Source: Trebonia sp963843745
Lineage (GTDB): Bacteria; Actinomycetota; Actinomycetes; Streptosporangiales; Streptosporangiaceae
Assembly: GCA_963843745.1 (NCBI GenBank)
Contig: CAWJLP010000007.1
Location: 1 to 64,000 of the forward strand
Direction of reading: 5' to 3'
DNA length: 64,000 nt
The notes beneath the pieces were generated by a model. That model was not told where the DNA came from and ran no database searches. It saw nothing but the letters and a program-made list of their open reading frames with translations. This document shows positions 40,464-48,763 of this stretch, in pieces. Numbering within the stretch: the stretch's first letter is position 1; every line of letters starts with the position of its first letter. Made by a program: the position numbers and the translations under genes.

Positions 40464-43399
40464 GACACTAGCTCCTTAGTCTGGTGGTCGAGCGCGGGGT
40501 CAGTGGGGCCGTCGAGCACCGGGGTCTTCGGCGTCATGAACCTGCCGACGACGGGCAGCTCCGACACCGACTCGGCCCTGGCGATGGCCAGGCCGGCCCA
40601 CGGCAGGTGAGCGCGGTCGTCGGCGACCGAATAACGCGGACGCCACTGCGGGTCGTACTTCTTGTTGAAGTTCCACAGGGACTCGATCTGCATGGTGTCG
40701 CTGAAGTGATGCAGCACCGACTTTTCCGCCGAATGCCACGGCCCTGAACCGGTCTCGTCGGCTATCACCGCGCGCATCACGGCGAAGTTGAGACCCAGGC
40801 CGTTCAGTCCCCGCTCGGCCATCCAGTTGATGGTCTCGATGATCACGAAGTCGGTCAGGCCGTTCGGCGCGTCCGGGTCGTTCGTGCGCCGCATGAGGTC
40901 AAGGGAGAAGCCGTTGACATGGCTGGCGGGAACGTACTGGTTGAACGCCACCGGGTTGCCTTCCGGATCCATGCAGACGGCCAGCAGGAGACCGGTGTCC
41001 CGCTCGTCGAACAGCCGGCTCAAGGTCATCGAGTAGCCGCGCTCCGTCTCGCCCTGGCGGGTCTGCGTCGCGAGTTCCGCTAGCTGTCCGCGCAGTTCCG
41101 GGCTGGCGCCGAGGGCGTCCATGACCTCGACGTGATAGCCCGCCTTGGACACCCGGTTGTAGGCGCCGCGCAGCGACTTCATCGCCTTGCCCTTGAGCGA
41201 GAACACCTGGCAGTCGACGATCGCCTCGTCACCGAGGTAGATCTCGGACAGCCCGGCGGTCCGGTAGACCGGCAGCCAGGACGCGGACGCGCCGAGGACG
41301 CAGATGTACCACCCGTTGGCGTCGGCCAGGTCCATCGCGTCGGACCAGGCGTCGAGGCGTTCGGTGACCGGCCCGATCGGGTCGGGCGACACGAGCATGA
41401 CGCGGTTGATGACCGAGTAGGCGATCAGCGTGTTGCCGGAGAAGAGCCAGGACTTGTCGTCGCGGAGAGCGAAGTAGTCGAGGGTGCCGCCGCCATACCG
41501 GTCGAATATCGCCCGGGCCCGGTCGAACGCCTTGGCTCGTGCCGCGCCGGCACGCCGGTGCTCACGGCCGGGCAGTGCCGTGGCGAGGACGAGCACCACG
41601 GTACCCGCGATGACGGCCACGATGACGTCGCGAGTCTCGCGAGCGCTGATGTAGGCGGTGTCCAGCAGGCTGGCGAGGACGATGACCGCCAGGCCCGTCA
41701 TGACCGCCCAGCCCAGGAGGCGGCGCAGGCCCGCCGGGTTGACCTGGAAGTGGCGATACTCGGCTAGGAGCCACAGGCTGATCACGCAGGCCACGCTCAG
41801 GCCTTCCAGGCCCGCACCCCGCGTCAGCCGGTCGACGATGCTCACCAGCAGGATGACGAGAGCCGCCAGCCATGCCCGCCGGTAGCCGTGCCGCACCCCG
41901 CGTGCCACCCCGATCAGGGCCAGGCCGCCGATCACGGCGGTGACGCCGCTGACGGGATGGATGCTGAAGGGCAGCCAGGCGTCGACCGAGCGGATCCACC
42001 GCAGCGGCCACGCCAGCGCGCAGACGACGTTGAGGAGTCCGCCGATCAGCAGCACCAGCGCGGCCGCCCGGCGAACCCGGCGACGCCGGACCCACGGCAG
42101 CAGCGCCCGCTCGCTGATCGGCCAGGTCGCGCCGTCGGGGAGCTGGCCGACGACCTCGAGCGTCTCGGGCCGGCCCCGTTCCGGCGCGAGGACCAGCCGT
42201 TCGAGAGGGGACGGCCGGCCGACGGCACGTTCCGCCAGCGACAGCGAGACCGACAGCACAGCCTCGGCTCGCAGCTCGACCATCGACAGCCGCCGGACGG
42301 CCAGGAACGGCGCCGGCAGTCTGAACCTGGCCTTCCGCGCGCGGACGACCTCGGTGGCGCATCCGGTGTTGGCGTAGAACCCGTCGCCCACCTGACTGAG
42401 CTCGGGCTCGTGGGTGTGGCCGGTGATCAGGCCCGCGTAGCCCGCGGAGATCAGCCGCGCCGCCTCGGCCCGGACGGTCGCGTTGTGGGCGGCCGCGTCG
42501 CCGCGCTCGCCGACCGAGGCGTTGGCCAGGGCGCGGTTGACCCGGAGCATGGTGGCGATCCCCGTTATCGCGGCGATCAACGCGATCGCGAAGACGAGGA
42601 TGCCGAACACGATCAGCCAGCGCTCAGCGTGATGGCTCAGCAGCGGCCTGACCCCCGGCACGAAGGTCAGGAAGCGCAGCACCAGCGCCGCCGCGAACGG
42701 CACCGCCAGCCACCACAGCCAGCCCGCCACCATGCGGTAGAGCAGGCGCGATCCCAGGAAAGCGCCAGGATCCCCGTTGCACCACCGGACGCCTTCGAGC
42801 AGCGAGCCGGGGTGGTCGCGGGACACCAGCTTCGGCAGGACCTGCCGGACGACGTGGTGCCCGAGCGGCGTGTCGACCGGGGACCGGGGGTCGTCGAACG
42901 CGTTGTACTGATCGAACTGATGGCCGTGCATCACCCGGATCAGCCGGCTGCCGTCGCCGGTCGACACCGCCAGGTCACAGGCCAGGGCCACGTCGGTCAG
43001 GCCCAGGCGATCCCTGAGCAGCGTTACCGACTCCTCGTCCCAGGCGAGCTGCCCGTCGTGGTTTCCCGGGGTCAGCACGACGCGATGAGCCGGATCCGCC
43101 GCGAAACGCTTGACCGCGGCGGTGAACTGGGGGTGGGCCTCCATGATCGCGGCGACGTCCGGCGCCGCGGCGAGCAGCTCGAACGCGTCACCGGCGAGCA
43201 CGAGCATCCCGGGCTCGCGGAAGCCGTCAAGCAGCTCCGCCAGCTCGTCGGCGGCGCGTGCGGACACGTCCGTCGCGGCCGGGGGGAGGTGCAGGTCGCT
43301 CACGACCACAACCCGGTCCCCCCGGCCCACCTCGAGGCGGATGAGGTCGGGGACAAAGAAGGAATCGGGCGCCGCCACGCCCTCATCGACGGCGGTCAT
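40460..43399 (-). CDS. metallophosphoesterase - lysyl-phosphatidylglycerol synthase (DUF2156) fusion membrane protein
   Basis: The 979-residue protein joins two enzymes. Residues 30-345 carry all calcineurin-type metallophosphoesterase motifs: SDLHL (D35, H37), GD at 70-71, GNHD at 112-115, MHGH at 157-160 and GHTH at 327-330. Two TM helices (about 225-246 and 261-285) are inserted between the last two motifs. Further TM helices occupy about 455-610. Residues about 640-960 match the C-terminal catalytic domain of MprF/LysX (RYGGGTLDYFALRDDKSWLFSG, LMRRTNDPDAPNGLTDFVIIETINWMAERGLNGLGLNFAVMR, ESLWNFNKKYDPQWRPRY). It should move an aminoacyl group from tRNA to a phospholipid. The phosphoesterase may act on a lipid phosphate or nucleotide. 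It overlaps both neighbours by 4 bases. Confidence 0.9.
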   Translation of the reverse strand: MTAVDEGVAAPDSFFVPDLIRLEVGRGDRVVVVSDLHLPPAATDVSARAADELAELLDGFREPGMLVLAGDAFELLAAAPDVAAIMEAHPQFTAAVKRFAADPAHRVVLTPGNHDGQLAWDEESVTLLRDRLGLTDVALACDLAVSTGDGSRLIRVMHGHQFDQYNAFDDPRSPVDTPLGHHVVRQVLPKLVSRDHPGSLLEGVRWCNGDPGAFLGSRLLYRMVAGWLWWLAVPFAAALVLRFLTFVPGVRPLLSHHAERWLIVFGILVFAIALIAAITGIATMLRVNRALANASVGERGDAAAHNATVRAEAARLISAGYAGLITGHTHEPELSQVGDGFYANTGCATEVVRARKARFRLPAPFLAVRRLSMVELRAEAVLSVSLSLAERAVGRPSPLERLVLAPERGRPETLEVVGQLPDGATWPISERALLPWVRRRRVRRAAALVLLIGGLLNVVCALAWPLRWIRSVDAWLPFSIHPVSGVTAVIGGLALIGVARGVRHGYRRAWLAALVILLVSIVDRLTRGAGLEGLSVACVISLWLLAEYRHFQVNPAGLRRLLGWAVMTGLAVIVLASLLDTAYISARETRDVIVAVIAGTVVLVLATALPGREHRRAGAARAKAFDRARAIFDRYGGGTLDYFALRDDKSWLFSGNTLIAYSVINRVMLVSPDPIGPVTERLDAWSDAMDLADANGWYICVLGASASWLPVYRTAGLSEIYLGDEAIVDCQVFSLKGKAMKSLRGAYNRVSKAGYHVEVMDALGASPELRGQLAELATQTRQGETERGYSMTLSRLFDERDTGLLLAVCMDPEGNPVAFNQYVPASHVNGFSLDLMRRTNDPDAPNGLTDFVIIETINWMAERGLNGLGLNFAVMRAVIADETGSGPWHSAEKSVLHHFSDTMQIESLWNFNKKYDPQWRPRYSVADDRAHLPWAGLAIARAESVSELPVVGRFMTPKTPVLDGPTDPALDHQTKELVS

Positions 43400-44880
43400 G
43401 ACACTGTCTCCGTTCGCATGATCGGGAAGAGAATGACGTCGCGGATCGCCGAGACCTCGGCGAGAAGCATGATCAGCCGGTCGATGCCGATGCCGATGCC
43501 GGACGTCGGCGGAAGCCCGTACTCAAGCGCCCGCACGAAGGCGGCGTCGGCCGGGTGCGCTTCGGCGTCCCCGCCGGACGCGGCCGCGGCCTCGGCCTCG
43601 AACCGCTTCGCCTGCTCGTCGGGGTCGTTGAGCTCGCTGTATCCGTTGGCCAGCTCCCGGCCCCCGATGACCAGCTCGAAGCGGTCGGTGACCGTGGGGT
43701 CCTCAGCGGACTGGCGGGCGAGCGGAGAGACCTCCGTCGGGTAGTGGTAGATGAACACCGGCCCCGCGGTCTCGCCCATGAGGAGCTGGTCGTAGAGCTC
43801 GAAGACCAGCTTCCCCGTGCCCCACGCCGGGAGGTAGGCCACGTCGTTGGCCGCGCAGATCTCGCGCAGGCGCTCTGCCGGCATGGACGGGTGCACCCGC
43901 TCGCCAAGCCGCTCCTGCAGCATGTCGAGGAGGTCGCGGCGCGGCCAGGGCGGCGTCAGGTCGACGACGCGGCCGCCGATGTCGAACTCGAGCTTGCCGG
44001 CGGCACCCTTGGCGGCCTCGACGATCAGGTGCTCGGTGAGGTCCATTCCGTCGCGGAAGTCACCGAAGGCCCGGTACGCCTCGAGCGAGGTGAACTCCGG
44101 GCTGTGCCGGGTGTCGATCCCCTCGTTGCGGAAGTTGCGGGCGATTTCGAAGACCCGCTCGTAGCCGCCGATCACGAGCCGCTTGAGGAAGAGCTCCGGC
44201 GCGATGCGCAGGCTGAAGTCGGTGTCGAGCGCGTTAGCGTGAGTGAAGAACGGACGGGCCAGGGCCCCGCCTGCCTGCGGTTGCAGGATGGGGGTCTCGA
44301 CCTCAAGGAAATTCCGCGTCGCGAGCTGGTCGCGCAGGATGGACAGGGTCCTGAAGCGGATGTCGAAGACCCGCCGGCTGTCCTTGTTGGCCAGCAGGTC
44401 CACCTCGCGCTGGCGGTACCTGGTCTCCGCCTCGCTGAGGCCGTGCCATTTGTCGGGCAGCGGCCGCAGCGACTTGGCCAGGATCTCCAGGCCTCGCACG
44501 TCGATCGAGAGCTGGCCCCGGCGGCTGGTGATCACCTCGCCGGAAGCGCCGATCCAGTCGCCCAGGTCGACGAGCGCCTCGACGGCGGACGCGTCGGCCG
44601 GAAGCCGGTCAGCCTGGAACATCAGCTGGACGGTGCCGCCGGAGTCTTCGATCGTGACGAACCGGAGCTTGCCGTGCCCGCGCATGGAAACCACGCGTCC
44701 GGCTACCCGCGCCTCTTCGCCCGTTCGGGTGTCGGGCGCGATCTCGCGGTGCGTTTCCTGGAGTTCGGCCAGCGTCGCGCTGCGCTGGAAACGGGTGGGA
44801 TAGGGGTTGATGCCCTGGGCCTGGAGCGCGTCGCGCTTGGCCCTGCGTTCTGCTGTCTGGTCGAGAAGTGTGCTGCTCAT
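43396..44880 (-). CDS. lysS: lysyl-tRNA synthetase (class II), first gene of the lipid-aminoacylation operon
   Basis: The 494-residue protein is a full LysRS: OB-fold anticodon domain (about 55-140: EARVAGRVVSMRGHGKLRFVTIEDSGGTVQLMF), class II motif 2 FRNEGIDTRHSPEFT (250-264) and motif 3 GIGIGIDRLIML (461-472). In Mycobacterium LysX the same domain is fused to the MprF part; here it is a separate gene overlapping the MprF-type gene by 4 bases. It probably supplies lysyl-tRNA for lipid modification and is a second copy beside the housekeeping enzyme, which is not in this window. A GACAGT -10-like box 6 bases before the ATG predicts a leaderless transcript. Confidence 0.93.
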   Translation of the reverse strand: MSSTLLDQTAERRAKRDALQAQGINPYPTRFQRSATLAELQETHREIAPDTRTGEEARVAGRVVSMRGHGKLRFVTIEDSGGTVQLMFQADRLPADASAVEALVDLGDWIGASGEVITSRRGQLSIDVRGLEILAKSLRPLPDKWHGLSEAETRYRQREVDLLANKDSRRVFDIRFRTLSILRDQLATRNFLEVETPILQPQAGGALARPFFTHANALDTDFSLRIAPELFLKRLVIGGYERVFEIARNFRNEGIDTRHSPEFTSLEAYRAFGDFRDGMDLTEHLIVEAAKGAAGKLEFDIGGRVVDLTPPWPRRDLLDMLQERLGERVHPSMPAERLREICAANDVAYLPAWGTGKLVFELYDQLLMGETAGPVFIYHYPTEVSPLARQSAEDPTVTDRFELVIGGRELANGYSELNDPDEQAKRFEAEAAAASGGDAEAHPADAAFVRALEYGLPPTSGIGIGIDRLIMLLAEVSAIRDVILFPIMRTETVS

Positions 44881-44884
44881 GGGT

Positions 44885-44931
44885 CCACTGTCGGCGGAGA
44901 CGGCGGCACAGTCCCTAGGTAAACTCCCTAG
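44885..44931 (-). promoter_or_regulatory. shared regulon promoter, site 2 (drives the lysS operon)
   Basis: On the minus strand CTAGGGA, N6, CTAGGGA (44931-44912), 19 bases, then GACAGTGG (44892-44885). After GACAGT come 6 bases and the lysS ATG, so the start codon would be at +1. Confidence 0.75.
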
Positions 44932-44954
44932 TTCGCCTCCCCAGGTCGCGCTAA

Positions 44955-45001
44955 CTAGGGAGTCTCTCTAGGGAGATCTTTCTCGATCCGGCTGACAGTG
45001 G
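44955..45001 (+). promoter_or_regulatory. shared regulon promoter, site 3 (drives the esterase gene)
   Basis: CTAGGGA at 44955 and 44968, 19 bases, then GACAGTGG at 44994-45001. It is back to back with site 2, 23 bases apart, so both directions could be activated together. Confidence 0.75.
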
Positions 45002-45086
45002 GTCTGTCAACGTCAGCTTCCGAATCGAGAAAGAAGCGCATCCGCAATGAGCATCCAGATCGACCCCACGAAACAGCGCACCGAGC

Positions 45087-46511
45087 ATGCGCACGTCAGG
45101 CATAAGCACGCCGTCCGGCCCGTCCTGGGTCCGGCGCCGGGCGCTGATCATCGGCGCGGCGGTCGCCGCGGCCGTCGCGGCCCTTCTCATCGCCCTGAAC
45201 CTCGGGAGCCTGGGCAACGTCTCGATCGTCTCGGGCTGGTTTCCCGTCTTCTTGTTCTGGGTCACGGTCGCGTTCTGCGTGGTGGCGGTGGCTACCCGGA
45301 GGGACGTGCTGCGGGAGTTCGCGATTGGCATTCCGATCGGCATCGGCTTCACCGTCGTGCTGTTCGCCGGGCTTGCGATCACCCAGGCCATCCCGGCCGG
45401 CGCGCCGCGGTCCATGTACGTGTGGCTGATCGTGACGTGCCTCGTGGCCGGCCTGATCCTGGCCGGATGGCGCCGGGCCGGCTGGCTCCGCCGGATTGCC
45501 GGCGTCGGCGCGGTCGGCCTGTGCGTCCTGTCGGCGGGCAGCGTGGCGAACCAGGCGTTCCAGTACTACCCGACCTTCGACCGGCTGCTCGGCAAGACCG
45601 CCAACAACTTCATCGACAACGCGCAGCTTGACGCCATCCGCAAAGAGGTGGCCAAGACCGGTGTGCTGCCCGACCACGGCGCCACCCTGAGCGTCACCAT
45701 CCCCGGGCAGGGCCTGAAGTTCGCGCCGCGGCAGGCGTACGTGTGGGTGCCCCCGGCCTGGTTCGCGCCCAGCCGTCCCCAGCTGCCGGTCATCGAGCTG
45801 CTGCACGGGATCCCGGGCCAGCCTTCTGACTGGACCCGCGCCAGCTACGCCGACGCCACCTCGCTCGCCTTCGCCAGGCAGCACAACGGGGTGGCGCCGA
45901 TTCTCGTCATGCCGGACATCAACGGGGGGCTGACCGCGGATTCCGAGTGCATGAACAGCAGCATGTTCGGGCAGGTCGAGACCTACCTGACCAAGACCGT
46001 GCCGGAGTTCATGCAGAAGGACTTCAACGCCAGGACCCGGGTGGGGTCGTTCGCGATAGCCGGGCTTTCCGAAGGCGGCACGTGCGCCGTGGGCCTGGCC
46101 CTGAACAATCCCAAGGAGTACCCGGTCTTCGCCAACTACTCGGGCGACGTCTCGCCGCAATACCAGGAGGACACCCAGCAGCAGACCATCGACACCCTGT
46201 TCGGCGGCTCGGTCGCCAACTTCAACGCGCACAACCCGCCGTACCTGCTGGCACGTGGTCGTTACGACGGCTTGTCGGGCTGGTTCGAGGCCGGGCAGCA
46301 GGATCAGGATGGTATGCAGGCCGCCCATACCCTGCAGGGCCTGGCCGCGAACGCGGGGATCGACACGTGCGTGACGACGCCGCCGGGGGCGCACAACTTC
46401 GACTTCTTCACGCTGGCCTTCCAGAATTCGCTGCCGTGGCTGTCGTGGAAGCTGAAGCTCACGCCGGAGCCGTCGTCCATCGCCGCCCAGTGCGCGCCAG
46501 GGAAGAGCTGA
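45087..46511 (+). CDS. membrane-anchored alpha/beta esterase, possible aminoacyl-lipid hydrolase
   Basis: The 474-residue protein has four TM helices in the first ~160 residues and an outward esterase-D-like domain: QLPVIELLHGIPGQPSDWTRAS, ILVMPDINGG, nucleophile FAIAGLSEGGTCAVGLALNNP, an Asp in GRYDGLSGW and His in TTPPGAHNFDFF. A membrane hydrolase next to MprF/LysX genes is known from mycobacteria and from Pseudomonas (aminoacyl-phosphatidylglycerol hydrolase), which supports a role in removing amino acids from lipids. ATG 45087 has a weak ribosome binding site; a better one precedes ATG 45047, which is in another frame. It shares promoter architecture with the lysS operon. Confidence 0.85.
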   Translation: MRTSGISTPSGPSWVRRRALIIGAAVAAAVAALLIALNLGSLGNVSIVSGWFPVFLFWVTVAFCVVAVATRRDVLREFAIGIPIGIGFTVVLFAGLAITQAIPAGAPRSMYVWLIVTCLVAGLILAGWRRAGWLRRIAGVGAVGLCVLSAGSVANQAFQYYPTFDRLLGKTANNFIDNAQLDAIRKEVAKTGVLPDHGATLSVTIPGQGLKFAPRQAYVWVPPAWFAPSRPQLPVIELLHGIPGQPSDWTRASYADATSLAFARQHNGVAPILVMPDINGGLTADSECMNSSMFGQVETYLTKTVPEFMQKDFNARTRVGSFAIAGLSEGGTCAVGLALNNPKEYPVFANYSGDVSPQYQEDTQQQTIDTLFGGSVANFNAHNPPYLLARGRYDGLSGWFEAGQQDQDGMQAAHTLQGLAANAGIDTCVTTPPGAHNFDFFTLAFQNSLPWLSWKLKLTPEPSSIAAQCAPGKS

Positions 46512-46522
46512 GGGTTTCTCTG

Positions 46523-48712
46523 ATGGCCGCAGCGATTTTCCTCGCCACCCTGTCGGCTCTGTCGAGCGCGTGCGGCGCAGTGCTGCAGCGGCTCGCCGTC
46601 GTGGACGCGCAGTCCACGACGGCGCGGCCGCGCTGGCGGACCGTAGTCGACCTGGTCCGCCAGCCGGCCTGGCTCCTCGGGGCCCTCTTCCTCGTCGGCA
46701 CGTTCGGGTTCCAGGCGCTTGCCCTGTACTTCGGCCCGCTGGCGGTGGTGCAGCCGGTCCTCGTGCTCGAGCTGATCTTCGCGCTCGGCCTGCGGGTCTT
46801 CTTCCTGCATGACGACATAGCCCCGCGGACCTGGTCCGCCGCTCTGATGATCTGCCTGGGGCTGGCCGCCTTCCTGGTCGCCGCGGCGCCCGGCGAGGGC
46901 AGCGGAGCCCCGGACGCCAGGCAGTGGCTGCTGGCGGTCGGCACCAGGGGCCTGGCCGTGGCGGCGCTGCTCCTGCTCGCCAGGCGCGGGTCGCCAGGCC
47001 GCCGGGCCGCCCTTTTCGGGGCGGCCACCGCGGTCGTCTGGTCGGTGGACGCCGCGTTCGTGAAACAGTCGGTGGACGTGCTGGCCAGCGGCGGCGTGCC
47101 GGACCTGCTGACGAACTGGGCGTTTTACGCCATGGTCGCGACGGGAGTGCTTGGCACTGTGCTCTTGCAGGGCGCGTACGCGGCCGGGCCGCTCGCCGCC
47201 TCCCATTCGGCCCTGCTCATCGTCGACCCGCTCGCGAGCATCGCGCTGGGCGCCGAGCTCTTTCACGAGCAGCTGCGCACCGGTCCCGGATACCTGCTCG
47301 GAGCCGTGATATCGCTCGCCGTACTGGCGGCAGGTGTCATCATGCTGTCCGTCTGGGCGCCGCCGGAGATGACTCCCGACGCGCTTGACCGCCTTCCGGG
47401 TGCGGTCCGACGCGAAATGTTAGGCCAGCAGGCGGCGGGCGACGGGGAGGACGGCCGCCGTCAGGGCGACGGCCAGGCCCAGGACCGCGCTCGGCAAGGA
47501 CACCCAGAGGGTGGCGACGCCGAGGCCGACGACGGGGATGGCCAGGCCGACGTAGGCGCCGAGGAACAGGCCGGCCAGGCCCTCGCCGCGCACCTGCGGA
47601 GGCGTGATCGAGATCACCGTGGCCACCGTGCCGCGGAACGTGGCGCCCGCGCCGGCGCCGGCCACGATGCCGCCGGCCAGCAGCAGCCAGAAGCTCGGCA
47701 GCCAGGCCGCGGCCGTCACCATCGCCAGCCCGGCGACCAGCGCCGCCAGGCCCAGGCCCGCCTGCGTGCGGCGGGTGGCCCCGCTGAGCACGATCTGCGC
47801 TGCCGCCCCCGCGCCGAACACCGCGAACGCCACCGCCCCGGCCACCGCGTGCGAGTCGTTGTGGAGCACGCCGGCGAGCAGGCTGGGCGCGACCGACGTG
47901 AACACGCCGAACAGCGCGAACACCACGCCGGCCGCGGTGGCCGCGGCGAGGAACAGCGGCCGTTGCGCCGCCGGGACCCTGACCCGCTGCGGCCGGTACG
48001 CCGGGCGCCGCGGCGGCACAGGCGCCGTCTCCGGGGCAACCGCGAGGGCGACGGCGCCGACCAGCATCAGCGCCTCCGACACCAGGTAAGGCAGCACCAA
48101 AGGGTGCCCGAAGTACTGGGCGAGCAGGCCGGCCAGCAGCGGCCCGAGGCCGATGCCGCCCAGGTTCGCGGCGGTCGCCACGATCTCGCTGCGGCTCCGC
48201 CCGGCGCCTGGCCGCGCGGCGGCGTGCAGCTCGCTCAGGTACGCGGTCGCCGTCGCGGTGAGCATGCCGACGCTGACGCCGGAGACCAGCCGGGCCACGA
48301 TCAGGCCTGGCGTCGCGGGCCAGAGCAGGAACAGCACCCCGGAGAGCATGTTCACCAGCACCGCGAGCAGGACCATCCGGCGCCGGCCTGCCCAGTCCGA
48401 CAGGTGCCCGGCGAGGAACAGGCTGGCCACCACGCCCACCGCGTACGCGGCGAAGATCACCGTGATCAGGAACGTGCTGAACCCGTCGCGCGCCTGGTAC
48501 AGCACGTAGAGCGGGGTCGGCAGCGCGGAGAACGCCATCGTCACGGCGAACGTGTAGCCGACGATCCAGAACGCCGCGTTGTGGCGGCGGCTCCGGGTCT
48601 CGGGCCGCGGCTGCGGTCGCGATCGCGGTCCGGTCAGCCCGGCGGGAAGGTGCGTGGTAACGGTCATGTTCGCTGGAACGCCGGCCCCAAGGGCCGGATT
48701 TCGCATCGGTGA
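46523..48712 (+). CDS. DMT-superfamily permease; frame stays open far past the domain
   Basis: Residues 1-295 are a typical drug/metabolite-type transporter with ~9-10 TM helices (MAAAIFLATLSALSSACGAVLQRLAV, LYFGPLAVVQPVLVLELIFALGL, AASHSALLIVDPLASIALGAELFHEQLRTGPGYLLGAVISLAVLAAG). The ATG lies 11 bases after the esterase stop, so the two form an operon. No stop codon occurs in frame near the expected end (about 47400). The frame continues to 48712 as low-complexity sequence that is antisense to the MFS gene at 47420-48667. Either the gene lost its stop or a base error lies near 47400. Only the first part should be read as protein with confidence. Confidence 0.7.
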   Translation: MAAAIFLATLSALSSACGAVLQRLAVVDAQSTTARPRWRTVVDLVRQPAWLLGALFLVGTFGFQALALYFGPLAVVQPVLVLELIFALGLRVFFLHDDIAPRTWSAALMICLGLAAFLVAAAPGEGSGAPDARQWLLAVGTRGLAVAALLLLARRGSPGRRAALFGAATAVVWSVDAAFVKQSVDVLASGGVPDLLTNWAFYAMVATGVLGTVLLQGAYAAGPLAASHSALLIVDPLASIALGAELFHEQLRTGPGYLLGAVISLAVLAAGVIMLSVWAPPEMTPDALDRLPGAVRREMLGQQAAGDGEDGRRQGDGQAQDRARQGHPEGGDAEADDGDGQADVGAEEQAGQALAAHLRRRDRDHRGHRAAERGARAGAGHDAAGQQQPEARQPGRGRHHRQPGDQRRQAQARLRAAGGPAEHDLRCRPRAEHRERHRPGHRVRVVVEHAGEQAGRDRREHAEQREHHAGRGGRGEEQRPLRRRDPDPLRPVRRAPRRHRRRLRGNREGDGADQHQRLRHQVRQHQRVPEVLGEQAGQQRPEADAAQVRGGRHDLAAAPPGAWPRGGVQLAQVRGRRRGEHADADAGDQPGHDQAWRRGPEQEQHPGEHVHQHREQDHPAPACPVRQVPGEEQAGHHAHRVRGEDHRDQERAEPVARLVQHVERGRQRGERHRHGERVADDPERRVVAAAPGLGPRLRSRSRSGQPGGKVRGNGHVRWNAGPKGRISHR
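47420..48667 (-). CDS. MFS transporter
   Basis: The ~415-residue protein has 12 TM helices with the MFS loop motif GHLSDWAGRRRMVLLA between TM2 and TM3, an opening TLPLYVLYQ-like segment (SALPTPLYVLYQARDGFSTF) and ARLVSGVSVGMLTATATAYLSELH in TM4. It is an exporter of the drug-efflux type. ATG 48667 is used; the frame extends to 48706. It lies downstream of the LysR gene on the same strand (96 bases apart) and may be controlled by it. The opposite strand carries the open extension of the DMT frame. Confidence 0.9.
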   Translation of the reverse strand: MTVTTHLPAGLTGPRSRPQPRPETRSRRHNAAFWIVGYTFAVTMAFSALPTPLYVLYQARDGFSTFLITVIFAAYAVGVVASLFLAGHLSDWAGRRRMVLLAVLVNMLSGVLFLLWPATPGLIVARLVSGVSVGMLTATATAYLSELHAAARPGAGRSRSEIVATAANLGGIGLGPLLAGLLAQYFGHPLVLPYLVSEALMLVGAVALAVAPETAPVPPRRPAYRPQRVRVPAAQRPLFLAAATAAGVVFALFGVFTSVAPSLLAGVLHNDSHAVAGAVAFAVFGAGAAAQIVLSGATRRTQAGLGLAALVAGLAMVTAAAWLPSFWLLLAGGIVAGAGAGATFRGTVATVISITPPQVRGEGLAGLFLGAYVGLAIPVVGLGVATLWVSLPSAVLGLAVALTAAVLPVARRLLA

Positions 48713-48763
48713 TGACAGTCAAAGCATCCGGTTATCACTGAGACGGATAACCAGCAGGAGCGG

